The notes beneath the pieces were generated by a model, which was not told where the DNA came from, ran no database searches, and worked only from the letters and a program-made list of their open reading frames with translations. A stretch of 64,000 nucleotides of DNA. Origin: Caprella mutica (Eukaryota; Arthropoda; Malacostraca; Amphipoda; Caprellidae). The DNA lies in assembly GCA_947561585.1 (NCBI GenBank), contig CANNZV010001599.1, positions 62,001 through 126,000 on the forward strand, written 5' to 3'. Below, in pieces: positions 58,801 to 64,000 of this stretch. The position numbers and the translations under genes are program-made. How positions within the stretch are numbered: the first letter of the stretch is position 1; each line of letters opens with the position of its first letter.

Positions 58801-61800
58801 TTTTAACGCTTTTTGGCCAATTTTGGTAAAGATAGTCGTAATGTAGTTTAATGTATCTACTAGTTTTTTTACACTGCACACTTCTTTATTGATTAATTAT
58901 TGACCTTGTAGGGGGAAATGGGGGTAGCGCACCCCCCTTTTTACACATATATCAGTATTGAAGTAATAAATGGAAAATATCACGGAAACTGGACATATTC
59001 GAAATATGCATTTCGATAGGCGTGCTGCCCCCCGAGCCATCCTGCCAGGTCATTAATCAATTATGAAGTGTGCATTCCATAAACTAGTGGATACAACAAA
59101 ATACATAACAGTTTCAGGTAAAAAATCTTAATGTTTGAGTAATTTCAAAGAAAACATGAGTTTTTTCAAAGTTCTCAATCCTTCAGTAATACATAGGAAA
59201 TAAATAACTTTAAACCCTCATATTTAGAAAAGTATTAGTTTCTACAAAAAACGGTCATGATTTTCGGATTTTATTGACAAGATACATATAGAAAATAATT
59301 TAAATTAAATGTTGTTGGGGGTCGGCAAATGGAAAAAAATCTTTTTATCCTTAAAGACATGACAAAAAAACGAATATTCATAATAAGCCAGTTTATCTTA
59401 AAATTTACATTTAGAGCAAGTTTGTTTGGAATAGGCAACCCATTCATAGTTTTTGTTATTACTATTTGCGACAATTATTACAATTTGCGATGTTATTACA
59501 ATTGGCGACAATTATTACAATTCGCGATGTTATTACAATTGGCGACAATTATTACAATTCGCGACAATTATTACAATTCGCGACAATTATTACAATTCGC
59601 GACAATTATTACAATTCGCGACAATTATTACAATTCGCGACAATTATTACAATTCGCGACAATTATTACAATTCGCGACAATTATTACAATTCGCGACAA
59701 TTATTACAATTCGCGACAATTATTACAATTCGCGACAATTATTACAATTCGCGACAATTATTACAATTCGCGACAATTATTACAATTCGCGATGTTATTA
59801 CAATTCGCGACAATTATTACAATTCGCGACAATTATTACAATTCGCGACAATTATTACAATTCGCGACAATTATTACAATTCGCGACAATTATTACAATT
59901 CGCGACAATTATTACAATTCGCGATGTTATTACAATTGGCGACAATTATTACAATTCGCGACAATTATTACAATTCGCGACAATTATTACAATTTGCGAT
60001 GTTATTACAATTGGCGACAATTATTACAATTCGCGACAATTATTACAATTCGCGACAATTATTACAATTCGCGACAATTATTACAATTCGCGACAATTAT
60101 TACAATTCGCGACAATTATTACAATTCGCGATGTTATTACAATTGGCGACAATTATTACAATTCGCGACAATTATTACAATTCGCGATGTTATTACAATT
60201 GGCGACAATTATTACAATTCGCGACAATTATTACAATTCGCGACAATTATTACAATTCGCGACAATTATTACAATTCGCGACAATTATTACAATTCGCGA
60301 CAATTATTACAATTCGCGACAATTATTACAATTCGCGACAATTATTACAATTCGCGACAATTATTACAATTCGCGACAATTATTACAATTCGCGACAATT
60401 ATTACAATTCGCGACAATTATTACAATTCGCGATGTTATTACAATTCGCGACAATTATTACAATTCGCGACAATTATTACAATTCGCGACAATTATTACA
60501 ATTCGCGACAATTATTACAATTCGCGACAATTATTACAATTCGCGACAATTATTACAATTCGCGACAATTATTACAATTCGCGACAATTATTACAATTCG
60601 CGACAATTATTACAATTCGCGATGTTATTACAATTGGCGACAATTATTACAATTCGCGACAATTATTACAATTCGCGATGTTATTACAATTGGCGACAAT
60701 TATTACAATTCGCGACAATTATTACAATTCGCGACAATTATTACAATTCGCGACAATTATTACAATTCGCGACAATTATTACAATTCGCGACAATTATTA
60801 CAATTCGCAGACTTAGAAACTGGAGACCATTTTTTGAGGCGATTATTTCACGGTAACTACAATAAACATCAAAATTATTGTTCGGATGTGGTTATTAGAA
60901 GCAATTGGTTCTGAAATTAGTCGTTATCATGAAAGAAGAAATATTAGCAGTGACTATAAGTCTTTATATAATATACATAGTCTATATATAATATACATAG
61001 TTCTCTAGCAATTTCATTCACGACTTTCAACACGGTTTATTATTTCTATCTTCTGTTCGAGAGATATTTTTCTCACTTTTGAACAATTATTTTGATCTTT
61101 ATGTGTTATTTCTTTCTTGAAGTCATAATGAAAAGCTGCAAATAAGATGATTAAAAATCTCATCAGTATAGGTAATTTAAACTTAGAGTGCTAATCAACA
61201 TGTTCAAATTTAGGGTAAGTTCCGTGTTATCACATGGTTCCATATTTTCGGCCTCGTTAAATCTATATATAATAATAATTCTTTAACTTTTATTTCAATT
61301 GGTATCATGCCTTTAGGTAACATGTTACCGGTTAGAATAGAAGTTAATTGATAATTATTATATTTTAATTTCTAAAGTGTCCGAAAATGTAGAAACAACC
61401 GAAAACTTGGAACATATACCCTACTGCCGAAAATATTCCACTGAACACAAAATTACAGTTTGTTCAGTGTACCACAATAATTATATAAATCAAAGTATCT
61501 TTTACCTATTCCCCTATATTGGGTGTGAGTTAAAGCCATATTGGAATTTTTTTTTTAATGCATTCACTACTTTGAACTTTAATCAAAGAGTATGAACTAT
61601 AATTCTGGCAACAAACACTGGAATATGTAGGCTTAGTCGAACCCTTGAAACAAGTTTCTTTTATTACATTTAATAGAAAATGAAACATTCAATTAAAGAA
61701 TAACAATTATAATAGTTATTTGTGACATACCTCGGTTATATTACTATTTGTAATAAGACTGAGTCGTGATTTCGTAATAAAAGTGATGTAGAACGGAATT

Positions 61801-63973
61801 GGAATTCGTTTTTTTGCACCTGGGTCCCACCGTCTATTCCAACACCTACTCATTAACAAAATACTCAACACACACATCCACGACTCGTTTAAAAAATGGC
61901 TTGCCAATTATCTCTCAGGCCGCTCTGGCAAAACACTCTACAACGGCAAGTCCTGCAGAACACGACACTACACTGATGGAGTACCGCAGGGCTCCGTTCT
62001 CTCACCTACTCTCTTCAATTTATACCTCCACGACCTCCCCACGCCAACAAACACCTTTGTACACACCCTTACATACGCGGATGATGTCACCATCATGTCG
62101 CAACATCCCAAACACGAGACCGCAGCCAACAATTTACAAACATACATCTACTCACTAGAAAACTGGCTAGAAACAAACAGACTAAAGGTCTCCGCAAACA
62201 AATCCTCCCTCACACTCATATCCCCCCATACTCGTGAATACAATACCCATCCAAACATAACACTTAACAACACTCCCCTTCCCATCAACAACACGCCTAA
62301 AATCCTTGGAATCACACTTGACCGCGGCATGACGTTTAAACACCACATTAACGACACCAACAACAGAGCCAAAAACAGACTGAACGTCATGCGCGCCCTC
62401 ACTCACACTACTTACGGACACTCCAAGGAAGACACAACAACACTATACAAACAGTTCATTAGACCCATCCTCACATACGCGCACACAGCTTGGTCACCTG
62501 ATACAGCCAACACACACCTACACAAACTCCAGCGTACACAAAACACTGCACTACGGATTGCCACCGGCTGCACACAAACAACACCCACAACACACCTCCA
62601 TGAGGAGACACGAGTCCTTCCGCTCGCTACACACATGGATATGAGGGGTACACACTTCTACACCTCCACACTAAGCCCCTCTCATCCATTACACTACATG
62701 CAAATTGAGCGAAGGACTCCACGAAACATTCACCTTACACCAGCCACACACTACAGAAACATCTTTAATACACTCCCAGACACCCCACCCAACACTTCAC
62801 TACAACGACATATACACACCACACTCACAGACAGAGCAATTTCCTCCTTCCCACCTAACTCTCTTCTAGGAGTTAGGCCTCCCCCTATCGACTCCAGTGA
62901 GGTTCACCTCTCGCGTCGTGACAGGGTAACCCTGTCACGTCTTCGATGTGGACATCACCCTTCTCTCCCTTCTTACAAACACAGAATTGGGAGGGCGGAC
63001 TCGGATCTGTGTGAGTACTGCTCCACGGATCCGGGGACAATCTCCCACATTCTCACACAATGTCCAACACTACAACAACATCGGACCACACACAACACAC
63101 ATTCACTGGAGCACCTATGGACCCGCCCTCAGGAAGTCATTGCCTTCCTGAGGGATATCGGGTTCACTTAGGCCCATACCCCCCACACGTGTCTCGGGTG
63201 GCTTCTCCCGAGGCGCGTTCACTCGGTCGCCCCCTGCTCCTGAGGGTCGGGGGGGGGGGGGCTAAACAACAACAACAACAACCATTATTGTAAGAGTATG
63301 CACTGCAGTTTCATATCATAAAAGGAATTAATAATTTATTTGAACTGAGTACACATAAACTTGCTCACTATATAAATTTTAAAATACATTGGCATATTAT
63401 TGATATTTGTATTTTTGTCTATAAGGATAAAATTTCCATTGATTTCAGTCATCTCTAAATATTTTCCAAATGATTCAATTGATTTTACATTTGTAATTTT
63501 TACATGGGTCATCGTAATGGACAAATGACTATTTAAAAATGAAAACTTTGCCTTCTTATTGTCACCCTATTTAGATCTAATAATCATGTGTTAAAAAAAT
63601 TAATTAATACAGAAAACATTGGATATGATACCTATAGTACGTGGATCGGCCTCTTTAAAGAGAGTGGCTATGGTGTGCCCTATGAATGGACTGACGGGTC
63701 AGAGTTGAACTACACAAATTGGTACACTAACGATAACGAACCAGACTATACTGGGAGTTCTGAGTTTTGCGTTAAGGTATTGTCAAAATCAAATAGTGTC
63801 CACTTTAGCTACAAATTAAGAGCTAAATCAGAAATAACTATTTAATATTAAAAACATTAATTATATTAATGAAACTTCTTATATCACACAGATGTATATA
63901 GAATCATCACAAGGAGAATGGTCTGACTATGAATGTACACACGGCTACAGATTTGCCTGTGAAACTGCTTATG
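49811..63973 (+). CDS. secreted C-type lectin domain protein (3' end beyond window)
   Basis: Five exons join in frame with GT-AG junctions and matching phases: 49811-49874, 50545-50580, 58245-58403, 63613-63776 and 63892-63973. The product begins MGNIILVVICILQIFILQTT, a signal peptide, then a short acidic linker (DIKYDTTTEYPD). A C-type lectin-like domain follows: SICPDNWILFGKHCYFIS, YCKANYNSTLISINSEEE, WIGLF, WYTNDNEPDYTG, SSEFCVK, GEWSDYECTHGYRFACE. The conserved disulfide cysteines and the WIGL core are present. The Ca-site tripeptide is EPD and the WND equivalent is WSD. The reading continues past a donor at 63974. Introns of 7.7 kb and 5.2 kb are packed with transposons. In insects such proteins recognise microbial or self glycans; the ligand here is unknown. 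Confidence 0.9.
50545..50580 (+). CDS. lectin gene exon 2 (short linker)
   Basis: A 36-base phase 1-1 exon with acceptor TTTCAG and donor GTAAGT, encoding DIKYDTTTEYPD. Being symmetrical, it could be skipped without frame change. Confidence 0.7.
50888..52092. mobile_element. palindromic Tc1/mariner-like element with about 400-bp arms
   Basis: CAGGGTATCCCCCAAAAAA at 50890 is mirrored by TTTTTTGGGGACACCCTG ending at 52090, flanked by TA both sides. The arms are inverse copies for about 400 bp. Both contain the start of a transposase frame (left arm MALRKWSERDNEV at 51072) followed by a GTAAG-like donor. The centre carries a minus-strand remnant with DEAVFYMNGEVINQN, similar to the first-D region of some mariner-like transposases. 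Not autonomous. It lies in lectin intron 2. Confidence 0.83.
51325..51564 (-). pseudogene. transposase fragment inside the palindromic element
   Basis: A 79-codon frame includes FVNWFLQRHFRFVEDIII, then GDEAVFYMNGEVINQNIRQN. The pattern (S/G)DEAxFxxNG-xNxQNxR is familiar from insect mariner-like transposases around the first catalytic aspartate. The remaining catalytic residues are absent. Confidence 0.6.
52150..52510. mobile_element. MITE-like repeat with TTCGGTCT/AGACCGAA ends
   Basis: AATTTCGGTCTGGAAAATTT at the left and GAGACCGAATTTTCCCAGA at the right are roughly inverted, with a second TTTTGGTCTCGG inside. Non-coding. Target duplication not identified. Confidence 0.5.
52666..52714 (+). 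other. exon-like cysteine-rich segment in lectin intron 2
   Basis: Between an acceptor AAACAG and a donor GTGAGT lie 49 bases that in one frame read CKFINGGCGCMKSKLC, which looks EGF-like. Its length and phase do not fit between lectin exons 2 and 3 without a frame change, so it is either a decayed or alternative exon or chance. Confidence 0.25.
53516..54085. mobile_element. TTAA-type MITE with AGGGGCAGTTCAGTCAA ends
   Basis: AGGGGCAGTTCAGTCAAAAT at 53520 is mirrored by ATTGACTGAACTGCCCCT ending at 54081. Flanks are TTAG and TTAA. GTGGCGCCATCTGTGGA and GTGGCGCCATCTGTAGG occur as a direct repeat inside. Length 562 bp, non-coding, in lectin intron 2. Confidence 0.75.
54335..54672 (+). repeat. 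dispersed repeat, copy 2 (partner at 42365-42700)
   Basis: Direct copy of the repeat at 42365-42700; see there for shared words. This copy lacks a few bases near the TTTCAAAA region. Confidence 0.75.
55105..55690. repeat. foldback repeat of about 0.58 kb
   Basis: GTTTACAAAACGTATAATAA, ACATGCATAGTTAATATAAA and TGAGTGCTTTCTCAG on the left are mirrored on the right by CTGAGAAAGCATTCA, TAAATTAACCAATCATGTTT and TTATAAACACGGAC. Outer words (CATTTGGGTC / GACACAAATG) are also inverted. No coding potential. Confidence 0.7.
55715..55860 (+). pseudogene. Tigger/CENP-B-type HTH fragment
   Basis: The plus strand reads KKRTSIEMKLTILKNFHNGM followed by KNRDIAKLFNLSV, a good match to the N-terminal DNA-binding helix-turn-helix of Tigger/pogo transposases (KLxII..xxxGxKxxDIAKxFxLS). 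It ends at a stop shortly afterwards. No other part of the transposase is nearby. Confidence 0.55.
56186..57784 (-). mobile_element. complete Tc1-type DD37E transposon
   Basis: The element is 1595 bp (56188-57782), flanked by TA duplications. Its ends begin CACTACGTGCCACACTTTTG and are identical for at least 29 bp on both sides, with weaker inverted similarity for about 30 bp more. One uninterrupted transposase gene lies on the minus strand. Perfect ends, intact gene and clear TA duplication indicate recent activity. It lies in antisense orientation in intron 2 of the lectin gene. Confidence 0.97.
56544..57557 (-). CDS. Tc1-type transposase, DD37E
   Basis: An uninterrupted 337-codon frame starts MSRRLCLSDSEKSKIVSMLA. 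Residues 1-110 hold two helix-turn-helix modules (LAEGHDAKSISTEIGRDPRT near 20-40; STATIGEIFKSAGMEEVPKT near 77-95) that bind the terminal repeats. The catalytic triad is D144 in FTDEM, D236 in MHDNAPSH and E274 in SPDLNPIENLW, with 37 residues between the last two, so DD37E rather than the DD34E of classical Tc1. A glycine-rich box QQGGGGVMMWAG lies at 175-185. The enzyme would cut and paste the element into TA sites. Length is normal for the superfamily, and no stop, frameshift or missing catalytic residue is seen. The degenerate relative at 44587-45473 shows older activity of the family. Confidence 0.95.
   Translation of the reverse strand: MSRRLCLSDSEKSKIVSMLAEGHDAKSISTEIGRDPRTVKKFIDDPMRKVTRKDKGKWKVATRRNLSRIKRELKRNSTATIGEIFKSAGMEEVPKTTRCRILRSMASHVSPVIRPPLKESHKKARVSWAEKYLKTDFQTVLFTDEMRATLDGPDGWAKSWTAHGSSRPQRTRRQQGGGGVMMWAGILGDRLVGPFRVPEGVKITSANYISFLKNNFVPWLKRQPAALKKKIIFMHDNAPSHAATATRSYLETLKFSDDKLMVWPSLSPDLNPIENLWSILKQKLYAGGRQFTNKEDLWREIEKICEKITPDTINKLTSSMDRRLLRVVDKRGGFTGY
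58245..58403 (+). CDS. lectin gene exon 3 (first half of CTLD)
   Basis: Acceptor TTTCAG, donor GTGAGT. Encodes SICPDNWILFGKHCYFIS through INSEEENKFLW, containing the first three conserved cysteines of a long-form C-type lectin-like domain. Confidence 0.93.
58670..59280. repeat. foldback repeat of about 0.6 kb in lectin intron 3
   Basis: Left AGTAAAAACTAATACTTTTG, GAAGTTATTTATTCCCTTTG and GAAGGATTGAGAACTTT are mirrored on the right by AAAGTTCTCAATCCTTCAG, AGGAAATAAATAACTTTAAA and AAAAGTATTAGTTTCTAC. The central part contains GC-rich GTAGCGCACCCCCC and GTGCTGCCCCCCGAG words. Non-coding. Confidence 0.75.
59456..60808 (+). repeat. 19-bp minisatellite (GACAATTATTACAATTCGC), about 70 units
   Basis: The 19-bp unit is interspersed with an 18-bp variant GATGTTATTACAATTGGC at irregular intervals. 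Because 19 is not a multiple of three, the array cycles through all frames, yet none of the three plus frames meets a stop for about 1.3 kb. The apparent 467-495-residue proteins are the same 19-residue repeat and are not evidence of genes. Its near-perfect homogeneity points to recent amplification. It lies in lectin intron 3. Confidence 0.97.
60930..61800. other. intron sequence without recognisable feature
   Basis: AT-rich, no open frame of note. A short direct repeat TATATAATATACATAGT occurs at 60964-61002. Confidence 0.4.
61807..63171 (+). pseudogene. reverse transcriptase C-terminal part of a jockey/I-like LINE ORF2
   Basis: The frame (phase of 62095) reads HRLFQHLLINKILNTHIHDS, then WLANYLSGRSGKTLYNG, the RT block DGVPQGSVLSPTLFNLYLHD and the catalytic YADDVTI (62074-62094). 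The thumb region LGITLDRGMTFKHHI follows, and then TLYKQFIRPILTYAHTAW. The C-terminal part contains RLRCGHHPSLPSYKHRIGRA and the zinc-knuckle-like CEYCSTDPGTISHILTQCP, ending WTRPQEVIAFLRDIGFT. The layout fits non-LTR elements of the jockey/I/R1 group. The endonuclease and the first RT blocks are missing, so it is dead on arrival although this part is uninterrupted. Confidence 0.9.
61807..63290 (+). mobile_element. 5'-truncated non-LTR retrotransposon
   Basis: A continuous frame begins abruptly inside the reverse transcriptase domain and runs to a stop at 63171. A short 3' untranslated region follows, then a G-run, and the element ends in CAACAACAACAACAACAA. Loss of the 5' end and a simple-repeat tail are typical of target-primed insertion. 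The coding strand is very poor in G and rich in A and C, unlike its surroundings. No target duplication was identified. Confidence 0.88.
63613..63776 (+). CDS. lectin gene exon 4 (second part of CTLD)
   Basis: Acceptor AATACAG, donor GTATTG. Encodes ENIGYDTYSTWIGLF through NDNEPDYTGSSEFCVK, including the WIGL core and the EPD Ca-site motif. A nearer acceptor at 63574 would run into a stop, which decides the exon start. Confidence 0.92.
63892..63973 (+). CDS. lectin gene exon 5 (end of CTLD)
   Basis: Acceptor CACACAG, donor GTAAGT. Encodes MYIESSQGEWSDYECTHGYR, then FACETAYG, with the last two conserved cysteines of the domain. The frame continues into an exon beyond the window. Confidence 0.92.
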
Positions 63974-64000
63974 GTAAGTAACTGAATTTAAACTGTGATG

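Noticed and set aside
59329..60914. Three overlapping open frames of 467-495 codons on +
   Set aside because: They are the same 19-bp minisatellite read in three phases and give identical 19-residue repeats; no domain, start context or splice evidence supports a protein.
62148..62636. Minus-strand ORFs of 74-84 codons
   Set aside because: Antisense of the reverse transcriptase; the plus frame has the RT motifs.
63574..63612. Alternative upstream acceptor for lectin exon 4
   Set aside because: Using TTTAG at 63574 brings a TAA stop into frame after six codons; the acceptor at 63612 keeps the CTLD open.

Overview
The window comes from an animal nuclear genome, most likely an insect or other arthropod. 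The evidence is AT-rich DNA, genes split by GT-AG introns, and several Tc1/mariner (IS630) lineages common in insects. The order cannot be fixed from sequence alone. Only three host genes are convincing. A four-exon gene for a tail-anchored UBE2J2/Ubc6-type E2 ubiquitin-conjugating enzyme lies on + at 17.8-19.25 kb. It converges on a three-exon heme oxygenase gene on - at 22.5-20.8 kb. Both enzymes are predicted tail-anchored ER proteins. The third gene, a secreted C-type lectin, runs on + from 49.8 kb past the right edge; five exons (about 0.5 kb of coding sequence) are spread over 14 kb.

Nearly everything else is mobile or repetitive DNA, much of it palindromic. At 4.3-5.9 kb there are non-autonomous hAT-type elements with exact 8-bp target duplications, nested in each other reciprocally. 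A decayed piggyBac-like element (11.7-15.2 kb), flanked by TTAA and inserted in one of those hAT-type repeats, itself hosts two further insertions. A mariner-like DD41D element (15.5-16.8 kb) has both ends intact but a broken transposase. The 24.4-30.3 kb region is a very large foldback whose arms are built of two ordered tandem arrays in mirror orientation. A 4.1-kb element at 35.5-39.6 kb holds a 2.1-kb palindrome and a 31-bp tandem array. Other long palindromes of Tc1/mariner origin lie at 12.0, 46.1 and 50.9 kb.

The lectin introns carry a Tc1-type DD37E element with perfect terminal repeats, TA duplications and a complete 337-codon transposase (56.2-57.8 kb), a 1.35-kb 19-bp minisatellite open in all three forward frames (59.5-60.8 kb), and a 5'-truncated non-LTR retrotransposon (61.8-63.3 kb). 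The points most worth following up are the giant foldback, the intact DD37E element, the recurrent folding-back of transposon ends, and leucine in place of the catalytic-pocket aspartate of the heme oxygenase. Repeat boundaries were read by eye; those with target duplications are firm, the others approximate.
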